DNA of 64,000 bases from Thermococcus onnurineus NA1 (GCF_000018365.1 NC_011529.1:434001-498000), one strand, 5' to 3'; positions 52,081 to 62,715 are shown, counted from the first letter of the stretch. Numbers and translations: made by a program. The notes: generated from the letters alone by a model not told the origin.

Positions 52081-53410
52081 GATAACCATTCAGGAGGCCA
52101 AGGAGATCATAGCGCAGGAGATAGAGAACCTCGCGAGGCGAAACAAAGAGCCAGAATGGATGACGCGCATAAGGTACAAAGGCTTAGAAGCCTTCGAGAA
52201 GGCTCCTCACAATGATCCGGTCATTAGCAAGGACGAACTGCTGAGGTTCATAGCCAAGCCCGAGATAGAAGGCCTTCCAGAGCACATAGAGAGCCTCGAT
52301 GACCTCCCACCGGAAATGAAGGCACTCCTAGACAGGCTCGGCATAAGCGAGGTCGAGCAGAAGTACATCGCTGGACTTGCCGTTCAGACGGACACGGGCA
52401 TAATCTACAACCAGTTCCTCCAGGAGTGGGCTAAAAAGGGCCTAATTGTTCTTCCTATGGAGGAGGCCGTGAAGAAGTACCCTGACGTTGTAAAGAGGCA
52501 CTTCCTCCAGATGTTTAGCGTTAATGAGAGCAAGATGGCTGCTTACCATACGGCAGTGTGGAACGGGGGCATTTTCCTATATGTCAAGGAAGGTCTGAAG
52601 GTTCCATTCCCGCTTCACCTGTTTTTCCTCATCCAGGAGAGCGCCCTCGCTCAGGCGCCGCACATCATAATCATCGCTGAGAGGAACACCGAGTTCCATC
52701 TTATAGAGGGCTGTACTGCACCGGTTCTGGTTAGGCACTCTCTCCACCTTGACATGACTGAGGCTTACATACACGATGGGGCAAAGGTACAGCTCACGGT
52801 CCTCCAGAACTGGCCTGAGTACGTTCACACGAGGCCGATGACACGGGCCAGAATCGGCAAGAACGCCCGTTTCATCAACACAACCGTTGGCCTCGGCACC
52901 GGCAGGAGCAATATAGCGAACCCCAAGTACTGGGTTGAGGAGAACGGTTACGTCGAGCTCAATGGGATCATTCTCGGTCAAAAGGACTGGTATGTTGATC
53001 TTGGCGGCGAGATGTACCTCCAGGGGAGGGAAGCCGCTGGAATAAATGCGAGCAAGGCAGTCATAATGGACGAGAGCACTGTCATAACAAGAGGAAAGAT
53101 AGTGGCCGAAGCGCCAAGAACCAAGGGGCACATAAGCTGCGACGCCTTGCTGATGAGTGACAAAGCTGTGATGGAGACATATCCGGGCCTGGTCAGCAGG
53201 GTTGACGACGCCGAGCTGAGCCACGAAGCCGCTATAGGCAAAATCCGTGAAGAGGAGCTCTTCTACCTTATGAGCCGTGGCTTGAGCGAGGAGAAGGCTA
53301 CTCAGCTCATAGTCAAGGGCTTCCTCGAGCCGATGCTCAAGGACATACCAATGGAGTTCCTCGTGGAGATACGGAAGATAATTGAACTTGCCGTCAGTGG
53401 CGGGATGTAA
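52073..53410 (+). CDS. sufB: Fe-S cluster scaffold SufB/SufD family protein
   Basis: 445 residues, SufBD beta-helix core (EGCTAPVLVRHSLHLDMTEAYI, GLGTGRSNI, LGGEMYLQGREAAGINASKAV) with the C-terminal SRGLSEEKATQLIVKGFLEP block. Together with SufC it forms the minimal archaeal SUF system that builds Fe-S clusters, needed for the many Fe-S enzymes in this window. ATG 52073 overlaps the sufC stop. Confidence 0.92.
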   Translation: MSEITIQEAKEIIAQEIENLARRNKEPEWMTRIRYKGLEAFEKAPHNDPVISKDELLRFIAKPEIEGLPEHIESLDDLPPEMKALLDRLGISEVEQKYIAGLAVQTDTGIIYNQFLQEWAKKGLIVLPMEEAVKKYPDVVKRHFLQMFSVNESKMAAYHTAVWNGGIFLYVKEGLKVPFPLHLFFLIQESALAQAPHIIIIAERNTEFHLIEGCTAPVLVRHSLHLDMTEAYIHDGAKVQLTVLQNWPEYVHTRPMTRARIGKNARFINTTVGLGTGRSNIANPKYWVEENGYVELNGIILGQKDWYVDLGGEMYLQGREAAGINASKAVIMDESTVITRGKIVAEAPRTKGHISCDALLMSDKAVMETYPGLVSRVDDAELSHEAAIGKIREEELFYLMSRGLSEEKATQLIVKGFLEPMLKDIPMEFLVEIRKIIELAVSGGM

Positions 53411-53522
53411 CTGAAAATTTTCCCTTTTGTTTTCAAATTTTCCTAATTTTGATCTCTTTATTCTGGAAAACCCTCAACAAAGTATTTTTAACTAAAGTCT
53501 CGTTTTTCTGAAGGGTGATGCT

Positions 53523-53816
53523 ATGGATCCGATGGCAAAGGCCTTTGAGGAGGCAAAGAAAAACCCGAAAATGAGGAAGAGGCTCAAAATAAAGGCGGCA
53601 TTTTCGCTGCTCTTGTTCGTGATGTTCCTTGGGGTGATATTCATCACTATTGGAACTATAATCGCCAGCAAAACTGGAAGCTTCTTGGGAATGACTCAGC
53701 TGGATTTTCTCAAGCTCAGAGCCAGGTACGGCATAATAATGATGTTCCTGATTATAATCCATCTCGCGATGAACAGAAGCATAATGAAGAAGGAGCTCGA
53801 GCTCCTCTTCGGCTGA
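53523..53816 (+). CDS. Small two-helix membrane protein
   Basis: 97 residues: a basic N-terminus (about 25 residues), two hydrophobic segments (about 26-48 and 70-88), and a short C-terminal charged tail. I do not recognise a named family. GGGTGATGCT precedes the ATG and a TATA-like AGTATTTTTAAC lies about 35 bases upstream. It converges on the hydrogenase maturation protease gene. Confidence 0.65.
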   Translation: MDPMAKAFEEAKKNPKMRKRLKIKAAFSLLLFVMFLGVIFITIGTIIASKTGSFLGMTQLDFLKLRARYGIIMMFLIIIHLAMNRSIMKKELELLFG

Positions 53817-53830
53817 GTTCATTTTAACTC

Positions 53831-54280
53831 TTATTTTTTGACTAATTCTTCAACGAGCTCAACAGCCTTCGGAAGGGCTTCCCTAACTTCCTCGGTCAGT
53901 TCCATACCCAGGTTGATTTCCTTAGCAACAATACCAATGAAGTGGATTTCAACGTTGGCAAGCCTTTCATCGAGTGCCATGAGGAGTTTGAGCCCGTCTA
54001 TTGCCCCCATGAAGTGCGCACTCCTAATTTCAGCTTTCAGCTTCTCGAAAACTTCACCGCCGCTCACGTGGATTATTTCTCCCGGCTTGAACTTTTCGCT
54101 AAGTATGGCGTCGATGATTATGAGCCTTTCCTCTCCACTGTAATGGCTCTGGAGCATGAATATGTCTGTGCCAACTTCTAGAACGTTGTAACCTTTTTCC
54201 GCCAAAAGCCTGCCGACTTTCAGGCCGACACCATCATCCTTCATAAGTTCGTTGCCGAGGGCGAGGATTAGGGTCTCCAT
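53831..54280 (-). CDS. Hydrogenase maturation protease (HycI/HyaD family)
   Basis: 149 residues. The start METLILALGNELMKDDGVGL is the family signature with the nickel-sensing acidic residue in ELMKDDG; IIIDAILS and SAHFMGAIDGL carry the other ligands. It trims the C-terminus of the large subunit after NiFe insertion. ATG 54280 follows GGAGGCG. It is the last gene of the hydBGDA operon, 47 bases after hydA, whose C-terminus still carries a short propeptide. Confidence 0.9.
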   Translation of the reverse strand: METLILALGNELMKDDGVGLKVGRLLAEKGYNVLEVGTDIFMLQSHYSGEERLIIIDAILSEKFKPGEIIHVSGGEVFEKLKAEIRSAHFMGAIDGLKLLMALDERLANVEIHFIGIVAKEINLGMELTEEVREALPKAVELVEELVKK

Positions 54281-54327
54281 GAATACGCCTCCAAAGAAGA
54301 ATCTGAGAGGGGAATAAAAAGATATGG

Positions 54328-55617
54328 CTAAAGCCTCGCCACGTGCACCGAACAGGAGATGCACGGGTCGTAGGCCCTGACGACCATCTCAGCAAGGAGC
54401 TTCAGCCTCTCAGGATCGTCGTTGTAGTGCTTCTCAGCCATCATGCGTACATGAACCTCCATCATGGCGAGATTGAAGGCTGTGGGCGTTATGATATCCG
54501 CGTAAGCTACTCTTCCGTCCTTGACTTCTAGGGCGTAGACGAGGATTCCACGCGGTGCCTCGGTGGTGCTGACACCGAAGCCGTCCTTTACATCTACCTC
54601 GTCCCTCGGCCTTATCGGCCATTTAGCGAGGGCCTCGTCGATAAGGTCGATGCCCCTCTCCATGAAGTACACTAACTCAAGCGCCTGGGCGAGGTTGTTG
54701 GCGAAGGGGTTGGTTGGCCTGAGTAAGTCCTTGTGGCTCTCGTAGAGCTCCTTTGCCCTTCCGTAGAGCTTATCAGCATGGTTGACAACGCGCGATATGG
54801 CTCCCGTCATGAAGGGCTTCTCCCCGTTGTAGAAGCTGTGCTTGGCGAAGCTGTGCTCCACAACGCGCTCAACCATGTGCTTCTTGTAGCCCTCGCTCGG
54901 GAACTCGAAACCGTCGCTGACGCTTATGGCGTCGCCGTATATGCCGTAGACGTCTCCCCTCGGCCTGACGGCCATATGGATTATCGGCCCCTCGACTTCC
55001 TCGTACTGCTCAAGCTTGGAGAACAGCTCGAAGGTGTATTCTGCAAGTGGAAGGGCCTCCTGGAGCCTCTTCTTCATCTTCTCCAGCGTAGTCTTGTCGG
55101 GGAGCTTGCCAAAACCACCCATGACGACGTTTTCCTGGTGGATGGCCCTTGCACCAAGCTCGTCCATCATCCAGCTTCCGAGGTTCTTAAGGTCAAGGGC
55201 AATGTTGATCTCTTTCTTGTACTTGTCAAGCATTTTGAGCGGGTTGGAGTAGCCCATGTAATCTGGCAGGACGAGGAGGTAGAGGTGGAGCGCGTGGCTC
55301 TCTATCATGTCTCCAATGTAGAGAACCTCCCTGAGGGCCTGTATCTCCTCGCGTACCTCAAAGCCAACTGCCTTTTCAGCCGCCTCGACGGCAGTGAGCT
55401 TGTGGGCTGCTGAACAGAAGGAGCATATCCTAGGATAAACGGCCAAAGCCTCGTCGAGCTTCTTGCCTATGGTTATCGCCTCAAAGAACCTCGGACCCTC
55501 AATGATGTTGAGCTTGACCTCCTTGACCCCGTCATCACCAACGACTATTTCAACGCCGCCCTTGCCCTCTACACGCGCTATGTGATCAACGGTGATTGGA
55601 AGGTAGAGGTTCTTCAT
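54328..55617 (-). CDS. hydA: Soluble [NiFe] hydrogenase I (sulfhydrogenase), alpha (large) subunit
   Basis: 429 residues. Both NiFe motifs are intact: [10 protein letters not shown] near residue 64 and DPCISCSVH near the C-terminus. Four residues (VARL) follow the last His and should be removed by the maturation protease. This enzyme is the cytoplasmic NADP(H)-linked hydrogenase of Thermococcales, which also reduces sulfur in vitro. Overlaps hydD by 4 bases. Confidence 0.95.
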   Translation of the reverse strand: MKNLYLPITVDHIARVEGKGGVEIVVGDDGVKEVKLNIIEGPRFFEAITIGKKLDEALAVYPRICSFCSAAHKLTAVEAAEKAVGFEVREEIQALREVLYIGDMIESHALHLYLLVLPDYMGYSNPLKMLDKYKKEINIALDLKNLGSWMMDELGARAIHQENVVMGGFGKLPDKTTLEKMKKRLQEALPLAEYTFELFSKLEQYEEVEGPIIHMAVRPRGDVYGIYGDAISVSDGFEFPSEGYKKHMVERVVEHSFAKHSFYNGEKPFMTGAISRVVNHADKLYGRAKELYESHKDLLRPTNPFANNLAQALELVYFMERGIDLIDEALAKWPIRPRDEVDVKDGFGVSTTEAPRGILVYALEVKDGRVAYADIITPTAFNLAMMEVHVRMMAEKHYNDDPERLKLLAEMVVRAYDPCISCSVHVARL

Positions 55618-56411
55618 TCTTTCACCCCCTGAAACTGAAAGACCTTATCGACCATCTCCTCCAGCTTTGGATTGTGTGCGTTGAAAATCTTCATTCTTTC
55701 GAGGATTTCTTCCTTGGTGAGGCCCTTTTCCTTGAACGTCCTGGCAAGTGAGTCGAACCATGCAACGTCGTAGCCTATCGCCCCTCTACATCCTATGCAT
55801 GCTATTCCGTAGCTCGGGCATCTTGCGTCACAGCCCGCTCTCGTTATCGGGCCAAGGCACGGCTCGCCCTTCTCGATGAGAATGCATGTGTTACCCTTCA
55901 GTCTGCACTCAAGACAGACCGGGTAATCGATGTCCTCTGGCCAAGAACCAACGAGGAAGGTACCTATGGCATAGATGAAGTCCTTCTTCTCAGGTGGGCA
56001 ACCGTAGATGCGGTAGTCAACTTTGATGTAGTTTTCGAGGGGTTCGGCCATCTTCGGCTCGAACTTAACCTTCCCATCGCCGTAAACGGCCTTCCATAGC
56101 TCTTCGAGGCTCTTATCCTTCTCCCAGCTCTGAACCCCACCCTGGGTTGCACACGCCCCAACTGCAACGACTATCTTGGCGTTCTCGCGTATCTTCTTGA
56201 CGAGTTCAACCTCTTCCTCTGTTGAAACGCTTCCTTCGATGAAGGCTATATCGACGGGCTCATCTTCACTGCTGTCACGGTCAAGCATGTACCAGCAGAC
56301 GATTTCAGCGTTCGGGAGCAGCTGAAGTATCTCGTCCATCATGGCGAACCGGAGCTGACAGCCGTAGCATGAGGTGAGAGCGTAAAACCCTATACGAACC
56401 TTCCCCTCCAT
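55614..56411 (-). CDS. hydD: Soluble hydrogenase I, delta (small) subunit
   Basis: 265 residues, [NiFe] hydrogenase small subunit type with Fe-S ligands [46 protein letters not shown] and CIGCRG, enough for three [4Fe-4S] clusters. No signal peptide, so cytoplasmic. ATG 56411 has AGGTGGTGG upstream. Confidence 0.95.
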   Translation of the reverse strand: MEGKVRIGFYALTSCYGCQLRFAMMDEILQLLPNAEIVCWYMLDRDSSEDEPVDIAFIEGSVSTEEEVELVKKIRENAKIVVAVGACATQGGVQSWEKDKSLEELWKAVYGDGKVKFEPKMAEPLENYIKVDYRIYGCPPEKKDFIYAIGTFLVGSWPEDIDYPVCLECRLKGNTCILIEKGEPCLGPITRAGCDARCPSYGIACIGCRGAIGYDVAWFDSLARTFKEKGLTKEEILERMKIFNAHNPKLEEMVDKVFQFQGVKE

Positions 56412-56421
56412 CTCCACCACC

Positions 56422-57297
56422 TCAGTCCAGCAGTCCCGGCGTTGATACTATGTCGAAGTACGTGAAAACCGGTCCATCTCTGCAGACGTACTTCCAGCTA
56501 GTACTCGTTCCGACGTTACAGTGGCCGCACTTGCCTATTCCACACTTCATTTTCCTTTCCAGCGTTACATAGATGTTCTCAGGGCGGTAACCGTAATTGA
56601 TGAGCGCCTCGAAGACCGCCTTATACATCCTCGGCGGACCGCAGATAGCTATCGCGGTGTTCTTCGGGTTGGTATTGGCCTCGACTATGAACTTCTGAGG
56701 CCTTCCATGTCTGCCGGGCCAGTCAGGATCTCTGGTTACGCTCTGAATTATCTGGACGTTCTCGGCCTCTGCGAGATCCTTCATGGCTTCAAGTTCCTTG
56801 TAGAAGAGGAGGTCCTTTCCGTAACGGGCGGTGTTGATGAAGGTTATGTTTCCGTACTTCCAGCGGTTGTCCATGGCGTAGAGGAAGACGCTCCTGAGTG
56901 GGGCTGTTCCTAATCCTGCGGCGATGAGGAGTAGGTCCATCCCTTCCCACTCATCGACAGGGAAGCCGTTTCCGTACGGCCCGCGGACAAGGACAGTGTC
57001 GCCCGGCTTGAGCTTGTGAACAACTGTGGTGACTCTTCCCGCCTTTCTGATACAGAGCTCAAAGAATCCTCTCTTCATGGGAGACGAGCAGATGCTTATC
57101 GGGACTTCGCCAACACCGGGTATGGTAAGCTGAACGAACTGTCCTGGCTTAAAGGTCCAGTTCTCGGCTATCTCTTGATCTTCAAACCTGAACAGAAATA
57201 GCTTCTCTGTTTCTGTTAAACGGTACACTCTGAGAACCTTGACCCTGTCAAGGGCGTAGGGATTGTCGTGACACATGCAGACGTGAGCCTCGTTCAT
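56422..57297 (-). CDS. hydG: Soluble hydrogenase I, gamma subunit (FAD, NADP(H)-binding)
   Basis: 291 residues, ferredoxin-NADP reductase fold: FAD site [12 protein letters not shown](P) site [14 protein letters not shown] and [11 protein letters not shown] [2Fe-2S] motif lies near the C-terminus ([12 protein letters not shown], then YVCRDGPVF). It links hydrogen oxidation to NADP+. Overlaps hydB by 4 bases. Confidence 0.95.
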   Translation of the reverse strand: MNEAHVCMCHDNPYALDRVKVLRVYRLTETEKLFLFRFEDQEIAENWTFKPGQFVQLTIPGVGEVPISICSSPMKRGFFELCIRKAGRVTTVVHKLKPGDTVLVRGPYGNGFPVDEWEGMDLLLIAAGLGTAPLRSVFLYAMDNRWKYGNITFINTARYGKDLLFYKELEAMKDLAEAENVQIIQSVTRDPDWPGRHGRPQKFIVEANTNPKNTAIAICGPPRMYKAVFEALINYGYRPENIYVTLERKMKCGIGKCGHCNVGTSTSWKYVCRDGPVFTYFDIVSTPGLLD

Positions 57298-58397
57298 ATG
57301 TCTTCACCTCTAATGTTGTTGGCATATGCAAAACCTTTCTTTGGAATTTCCTCGCTCAGCTTTGACGGGCAGGATGCATCCTCCAATCCAGCTATAATTC
57401 TGAGGTTCTTCACGAAATCAATGCCCGCCGGACAGAAGGCAGTACATCTTCCACAGCCCACACAGAAGTTAATTCCAAGTGTCCAGTGGAAGGACATCTT
57501 ACAGAGATAGCGGTTTATGAAGCGGTCCTTCTTCGTCGGCCTGAAGTTGTGGCCGCCCGCGACCAGTCCGTGGCTCCTGAACTTACACGAGTCCCAGCGC
57601 CTTTCCCTGTATCCCGTGTCTCCGTCGAGGTTGACGATGTCCTGAACCTCATAGCAGCGGCAGGTCGGACACACCGTGCTGCAGTTGCCGCAGGCGAAGC
57701 ACTTCTCGGCCTCTTTCTCCCAGAGGGGGTGCTCCATCTCCAGCTCGAGGAGGTAGTGGATGTTGTCCCACTCCTCATGATACCTAAAAGCCTGGGCGCG
57801 CTTCCTCTCGAACTCTCTGAAGTTGCAGATGTCCTCCTGTGCGACTTCAGTGAAGAGCTTGATGTTCTTGTCGACTATCCTATGACCGGTGGGGGTCCCT
57901 ATCCTTATCAGCCAGCCGTCAGGGAGCTCGTGGAAGAACAGATCAAAGCCGTCGTGCTCGAAGTCCGTCCTGAGCAGGTTGCAGAAGCAGTACTCGTCGG
58001 GCATACAGCTTATACCGATGATTATGCCTTTTTCACGCCTGACTTTGTAGTACTTGTCTGGGTACTCATCCAGATATACGCTGTCGAGTATCTTCAGACC
58101 GTAGATGTCGCAGGCGTGGAGACCGAAGAGGACGAAGGGCTCGACTTCGGGGATTACTTCCCTATACTCTGCTTTTGAGATGCTGAACTCGAACATCTTC
58201 TCCCTTGGTGCGAAGAAGAACTTCTTCGGCGGCATCAGGGTTCTCGTGTAGTTGAATTCAATCTTTCTGACGTCGTCAATTTCTCTAAAATCATAGAACT
58301 GATCGGAAATTTTCACTGGGGCGTACAGCTTTCCGAGGTTTTTTAGTCTTTCTAAAAATTCATATGTATTTTCTTTTGGAAGCTTGACGTATCTCAT
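57294..58397 (-). CDS. hydB: Soluble hydrogenase I, beta subunit ([4Fe-4S] electron transfer)
   Basis: 367 residues. Two [4Fe-4S] motifs in the C-terminal third ([14 protein letters not shown] and [14 protein letters not shown]) follow an N-terminal domain of the AnsrA/HydB type. It is the first gene of hydB-G-D-A-protease. GGGGGGTGG precedes the ATG. A TATA-like GCTTTTTTATC (minus strand, about 58470-58480) suggests a leader of about 50 bases. Confidence 0.95.
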   Translation of the reverse strand: MRYVKLPKENTYEFLERLKNLGKLYAPVKISDQFYDFREIDDVRKIEFNYTRTLMPPKKFFFAPREKMFEFSISKAEYREVIPEVEPFVLFGLHACDIYGLKILDSVYLDEYPDKYYKVRREKGIIIGISCMPDEYCFCNLLRTDFEHDGFDLFFHELPDGWLIRIGTPTGHRIVDKNIKLFTEVAQEDICNFREFERKRAQAFRYHEEWDNIHYLLELEMEHPLWEKEAEKCFACGNCSTVCPTCRCYEVQDIVNLDGDTGYRERRWDSCKFRSHGLVAGGHNFRPTKKDRFINRYLCKMSFHWTLGINFCVGCGRCTAFCPAGIDFVKNLRIIAGLEDASCPSKLSEEIPKKGFAYANNIRGEDI

Positions 58398-58768
58398 ATT
58401 ACCACCCCCCCAATGGACATAAACTTACGCGTGCTCATGTTTGTTCCCTCAGTCTCGGCTTGGTAGATAGATAAAAAAGCGTTTTTAAACCCGGAAATTG
58501 TAAACCAAAGGTTAAAACTCTTTTGTTTAGTTAGAATTTTAGAGATAACAAAAATGTTAGACGTAATGATGTCCCTTTTAGCGGTTCCGAGAACAATATA
58601 AACCATTATAACCCATTCCAAGCCACTATAGTCGTATAAAGTTCCTAATCAACTAATGAAGCAGTGTTGAACCTTTAGTTTGGAAAAGGCCGTTAAAAAA
58701 ACGTTTTTAAGCAAATTCATTTAACACCTGAATGAACATCTTGGGACATTTAATGTAGGGTGGTGGGT
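58398..58768. promoter_or_regulatory. Divergent promoter region, hydrogenase operon and formate cluster
   Basis: About 370 bases, AT-rich, no gene. Minus strand: TATA-like GCTTTTTTATC (58470-58480) for hydB, with AAC-N5-GTT (AACCTTTGGTT) at about 58503-58513. Plus strand: TATA-like CGTTTTTAAG (58702-58711) for the formate transporter, with GTGTTGAACCTTTAGTT at 58664-58680, matching the extended SurR pattern at 8 of 9 positions. Regulation of both units by SurR is therefore plausible. Confidence 0.55.
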
Positions 58769-59758
58769 ATGGCACAGAATAATTCACTCGTGCTGTATGA
58801 TGTTCATGAGACCGTGGATGTGTGCTCAAACGTTGGCTGTGTTAAGACCAAGGCCACTCCATCAAGGCTGCTCTTTGCGGGTTTCATGGCTGGTGCATAC
58901 ATAGCCTTTGGATTCATTTTTGCCATAGTCGCTAGTGCAAGCTTCCATCCAAAGCTGGGCACTTTCCCAAACCTATCTCTCTTCAAGCTGCTTCTGGGTG
59001 CAGTTTTCCCAGTCGGTCTCATAGCCGTCCTTCTTGGCGGTGCGGACCTCTGGACGGGCAACGCCCATATAGTAACACTTTCGAAAATGACGGGCAGGGC
59101 GAGCGTTAAGGATGTGCTCTACAACTGGATCGGCAGCTACACAGGCAATTTCGTAGGCTCGGTCTTCTTGGCATTCTTGGCAGTTTACGGAACGGGGCTC
59201 ATGGCAGGTGGTTTGTTCAAGGACGTTCTGATAGGCATTGGCAACTACAAAGTGGCGCTCACCCCATGGAAGGCCCTCTGGCTGGGAATAGGCTGTAACT
59301 GGCTTGTGAACGTGGCGATATGGCTCTACATTCGCGCCAAAGACACTGCCGGGAAGGTAATCGTAACCTGGTTCCCGATCTTCGCCTTCGTTGCCATAGG
59401 TTTTGAGCACAGCATAGCCAATATGTGGGCCATAAGCGCCAGCATATTTGCCTCGGACGGTGCGATAAGCTGGGTCCAGTTCTTCCACAACATAATCCCA
59501 GTCACGATAGGAAATGCCATCGGAGGCTTCCTCTTTGTGGGCTTCTACCACTGGTACCTCGCTGACGGTAGAAATGCCATTAAAGAGCTGATTGACTTTG
59601 TCGAGGTGCTGGCACTCTTCGTCTTTATCATGGTGCTTATCCCAGCGGGAATAGCCTACGCCCTCAGCGGTCTCGGAAACATTGCCACATGGCTTGTGCC
59701 ACTCATCATAAGTGTCTATGGAGTTGTGATGACGTATTTAGTAAGGAGAGCGCTGTGA
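58769..59758 (+). CDS. Formate/nitrite transporter (FNT) family channel
   Basis: 329 residues with six to eight hydrophobic segments. FNT features include FMAGAYIAFGFIFAIV, GGADLWTGNAHI and FEHSIANMW, followed by GNAIGGFLFVGFYHWYL with the central His. It likely moves formate across the membrane. ATG 58769 follows GGGTGGTG; an in-frame GTG three codons upstream overlaps this site. FdhA begins 32 bases later. Compared with the roughly 280-residue norm, the copy has a longer N-terminus and a C-terminal pair of helices. Confidence 0.88.
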   Translation: MAQNNSLVLYDVHETVDVCSNVGCVKTKATPSRLLFAGFMAGAYIAFGFIFAIVASASFHPKLGTFPNLSLFKLLLGAVFPVGLIAVLLGGADLWTGNAHIVTLSKMTGRASVKDVLYNWIGSYTGNFVGSVFLAFLAVYGTGLMAGGLFKDVLIGIGNYKVALTPWKALWLGIGCNWLVNVAIWLYIRAKDTAGKVIVTWFPIFAFVAIGFEHSIANMWAISASIFASDGAISWVQFFHNIIPVTIGNAIGGFLFVGFYHWYLADGRNAIKELIDFVEVLALFVFIMVLIPAGIAYALSGLGNIATWLVPLIISVYGVVMTYLVRRAL

Positions 59759-59790
59759 AGGTTCAAAATGAAGATAGGGCGGTGGTGCGG

Positions 59791-61833
59791 ATGGAGGAGT
59801 TTAAGATTGGCCTGTGCCCATACTGTGGGATGGGGTGCAGGTTTTACATAAAGACTCTTAACGGGCAGCCCATAGGAATAGAGCCGTATCCCGGTGGTGT
59901 TAATGAAGGAAAGCTCTGTCCAAAGGGTGTCGCCGCCGTTGACTTCCTCAGACACAAAGATAGGCTGAAAAAGCCGCTCAAGAGAACTGAAAACGGCTTC
60001 GTCGAGATAAGCTGGGAACAGGCGATAAAGGAGATTGCTGAAAAGCTTCTGGAGATACGCGAGAAGTACGGGCCGGATACGTTAGGCTTCTTCTCAAGTG
60101 CCCGTTGTTCCAACGAGGAGAACTACCTCCTGCAGAAAATAGCCCGCCTTCTGGGCACCAACAACGTCGACCACTGCGCGAGGCTCTGTCACGCCTCAAC
60201 GGTCGTCGGTCTTGCTCAGACGGTTGGCGCTGCCGCTCAGAGCGGCTCCTACACGGACATACCCAAGGCTAAGGTACTCCTGATATGGGGATACAACCCG
60301 TCAGAAACCCACCCGGTTCTCATGCGCTACATCCTCCGCGCGAGGGACAACGGGGCCAAGATAATCGTCGTAGATCCGAGGAAGACGAGGACTGTCTGGT
60401 TCGCCGATATGCACCTCCAGCTTAAGCCTGGAACGGACATAGTCCTAGCCAACGCCATGATGCACGTCATCATTGAAGAAAGGCTCTATGACAGGGAGTT
60501 CATCATGAACCGGACGAAGGGCTTTGAGAAGCTCATAGCAGCTGTCCAGAAGTACACGCCAGAATACGCCGAGGAAATAACCGGTGTTCCCGCCAAGCTC
60601 ATCAGAGAAGCCGCTATAACCTTTGCTACTGCCGGACGGGGCATCGTGATGTGGGCAATGGGACTGACGCAGCACGTCACTGGGGCGGCCAACGTTAAGG
60701 CCCTCGCTGATCTGGCTCTGATCTGTGGCTACGTCGGAAGAGAAGGAACAGGTCTCTTCCCGATGCGCGGTCAGAACAATGTTCAGGGAGCATGTGACAT
60801 GGCAGCCTTGCCAAACGTCTTTCCAGGCTATCAGAAGGTAACTGACGACGAGAAGAGGAAGCACGTGGCGGAAATTTGGGGCGTTGAAGATCTGCCCTCG
60901 AAGCCGGGCCTTACTATTCCAGAGATGATTGATGCGGCTGCTAAAGGCGAGTTGAAGGCACTCTACATAATGGGCGAGAATCCGGTCATGAGCGATCCGA
61001 ACACGAAGCACGTTATCGAGGCTCTCAAGAACCTCGAACTTCTCGTTGTTCAGGATATATTCCTCACCGAAACGGCCGAGCTGGCTCACTACGTGCTCCC
61101 AGCAGCCGCATACGCCGAGAAGGAAGGATCATTCACCGCGAGCGAGAGGCGCGTCCAGTGGAACTTCAAGGCGATTGAGCCGCCAGGAGAAGCCAAACCG
61201 GACTGGGAGATACTGACGATGCTTGGAAAGGCTCTCGGCCTGCCAAAGTTCGACTACTCAGACGTTGAAGATATTACGAGGGAGATAACCCTCGTTGCTC
61301 CGCAGTACCGTGGGATAACCCCCGAGAGGCTCAAGCGAGAGGTTATGGGTGTGCAGTGGCCGTGCCCGAGCGAGGATCATCCTGGAACGCCGAGGCTGCA
61401 CGTCGAGCGCTTCGCCACCCCCGACGGAAAGGCCAACATAATCCCCGTAGAGTTCAAGCCACCTGCAGAAGAGCCCGATGAGGAGTACCCATTCATACTG
61501 ACGACATTCCGCATCGTCGGCCAGTACCACACACTCACGATGAGTAACAGGAGTGAAAGCTTGAAGAAGCGCTGGTCCAGCCCGTACGCCCAGATAAGTC
61601 CGGAAGATGCAAAGAAGCTGGGTATACAGGATGGTGAAATGATAAGGATAGTTACGAGACGTGGAAGCTACACCTGCAGGGCGGTCGTTACTGAAGATGT
61701 CTCGGAAGGGGTGATCGCAGTTCCGTGGCACTGGGGGGCCAATATACTCACGAACGATGTCCTCGATCCAGAAGCAAAGATTCCCGAGCTGAAGGTGGCC
61801 GCATGTAGGGTGGAGAAGATTGGGGGGTGCTGA
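59791..61833 (+). CDS. fdhA: Formate dehydrogenase catalytic subunit (Mo/W-bis-MGD)
   Basis: 680 residues. An N-terminal [4Fe-4S] domain (C9, C12, C16 and C43 in CPYCGMGC and GKLCPKG) is followed by the molybdopterin dinucleotide domains. The active-site ligand is Cys133 with His134 (ARLCHAS), where E. coli FDH-H has selenocysteine. C-terminal MGD domain: TTFRIVGQYHTLTMSNRSESL. Tungsten is the likely metal in this lineage. ATG 59791 follows GGTGGTG; the open frame runs 34 codons upstream into the transporter gene without a site. Confidence 0.93.
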   Translation: MEEFKIGLCPYCGMGCRFYIKTLNGQPIGIEPYPGGVNEGKLCPKGVAAVDFLRHKDRLKKPLKRTENGFVEISWEQAIKEIAEKLLEIREKYGPDTLGFFSSARCSNEENYLLQKIARLLGTNNVDHCARLCHASTVVGLAQTVGAAAQSGSYTDIPKAKVLLIWGYNPSETHPVLMRYILRARDNGAKIIVVDPRKTRTVWFADMHLQLKPGTDIVLANAMMHVIIEERLYDREFIMNRTKGFEKLIAAVQKYTPEYAEEITGVPAKLIREAAITFATAGRGIVMWAMGLTQHVTGAANVKALADLALICGYVGREGTGLFPMRGQNNVQGACDMAALPNVFPGYQKVTDDEKRKHVAEIWGVEDLPSKPGLTIPEMIDAAAKGELKALYIMGENPVMSDPNTKHVIEALKNLELLVVQDIFLTETAELAHYVLPAAAYAEKEGSFTASERRVQWNFKAIEPPGEAKPDWEILTMLGKALGLPKFDYSDVEDITREITLVAPQYRGITPERLKREVMGVQWPCPSEDHPGTPRLHVERFATPDGKANIIPVEFKPPAEEPDEEYPFILTTFRIVGQYHTLTMSNRSESLKKRWSSPYAQISPEDAKKLGIQDGEMIRIVTRRGSYTCRAVVTEDVSEGVIAVPWHWGANILTNDVLDPEAKIPELKVAACRVEKIGGC

Positions 61834-61835
61834 AG

Positions 61836-62327
61836 ATGGAGAAAAAGCTGTTCATAAACCTCGGGCGCTGCATTGCCTGCCGCGCCTGCGAGGTGGCCTG
61901 TGAGAAGGAGCACGGAATTTCATTCATCACGGTCTATGAGTTCAGGGACATAGCGGTTCCCCTCAACTGCCGCCACTGTGAGAAGGCTCCGTGTATCGAA
62001 GTCTGCCCGACGAAGGCCATCTATCGCGACGAAGATGGCGCAGTTGTGATAGACGAGTCCAAGTGTATCGGCTGCTACATGTGTTCGGCCGTCTGCCCCT
62101 ACGCGATTCCGATAGTTGACCCGATAAAGGAGCTGGCTGTGAAGTGTGACCTATGTGCCGAAAGAAGGAAGGAGGGCAGAGATCCGCTCTGCGCTGCGGT
62201 CTGTCCCACCGATGCGATAATCTACGCTGACCTCAACGAGCTGATGGAAGAGAAGAGGAGGCGCAAGGCCGAGCGCATCGTCGAAGCCCAGAGGAAGGCG
62301 GTCGAAACGCTCGCCTACTTCGGGTGA
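61836..62327 (+). CDS. Formate dehydrogenase ferredoxin-type subunit with four [4Fe-4S] clusters
   Basis: 163 residues, HycB/FdhB-like. Cys motifs CIACRACEVAC, CRHCEKAPCIEVCP, CIGCYMCSAVCP and CDLCAERRKEGRDPLCAAVCP supply four clusters. A charged C-terminal helix follows. It carries electrons from FdhA to the next subunits. ATG 61836 has GGGGTG 6 bases upstream, just after fdhA; the stop overlaps the next start. Confidence 0.92.
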   Translation: MEKKLFINLGRCIACRACEVACEKEHGISFITVYEFRDIAVPLNCRHCEKAPCIEVCPTKAIYRDEDGAVVIDESKCIGCYMCSAVCPYAIPIVDPIKELAVKCDLCAERRKEGRDPLCAAVCPTDAIIYADLNELMEEKRRRKAERIVEAQRKAVETLAYFG

Positions 62328-62710
62328 TGACGGTGCTGAAGGTGGAGCTCTGTGTGGGGTGTGGGGTTTGTGCAAAGGCCTGCCCCCACTCGGCCATTTC
62401 AGTTTTTGAAGATAGTGTGAGGAGGATAGTCTTCGACCCGAAGAAATGCGAAGAATGCTCCTTTGAGTGCAACGAAGCCTGCCCAACGGGGGCGCTGGAA
62501 GGGAAGTCAGACAAAAGGGAGCTGGTCTTTGAGTTTGCCTACTGTGCCATCTGCGGGAAAAGGCTCAACATCGTGAAGGAAGAAGCCGAATATCTTGCAA
62601 AAAAGCTGATTGAGCTGGGTGAAAACCCTGAGATTGCCTTTCTCTGTGATGACTGCAAGAGGAAAAGGCTGTTTGGCGTTGCCAACAAATATGAGGCTTA
62701 CCTGGGGTGA
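62327..62710 (+). CDS. Ferredoxin-like protein with two [4Fe-4S] sites and a C-terminal Cys pair
   Basis: 127 residues. Cluster motifs CVGCGVCAKACP and CEECSFECNEACPTG occupy the first half. The second half has CAICGK and CDDCKRK, a zinc-ribbon-like pair. The ATG overlaps the previous stop (TGATG). This is probably a connecting electron-transfer subunit between the four-cluster protein and the GltD-like flavoprotein. Confidence 0.88.
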   Translation: MTVLKVELCVGCGVCAKACPHSAISVFEDSVRRIVFDPKKCEECSFECNEACPTGALEGKSDKRELVFEFAYCAICGKRLNIVKEEAEYLAKKLIELGENPEIAFLCDDCKRKRLFGVANKYEAYLG

Positions 62711-62715
62711 TGAGT

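Noticed and set aside
59791..61833. Selenocysteine in FdhA
   Set aside because: The active-site codon reads as Cys133 within an uninterrupted frame; no in-frame TGA is present.
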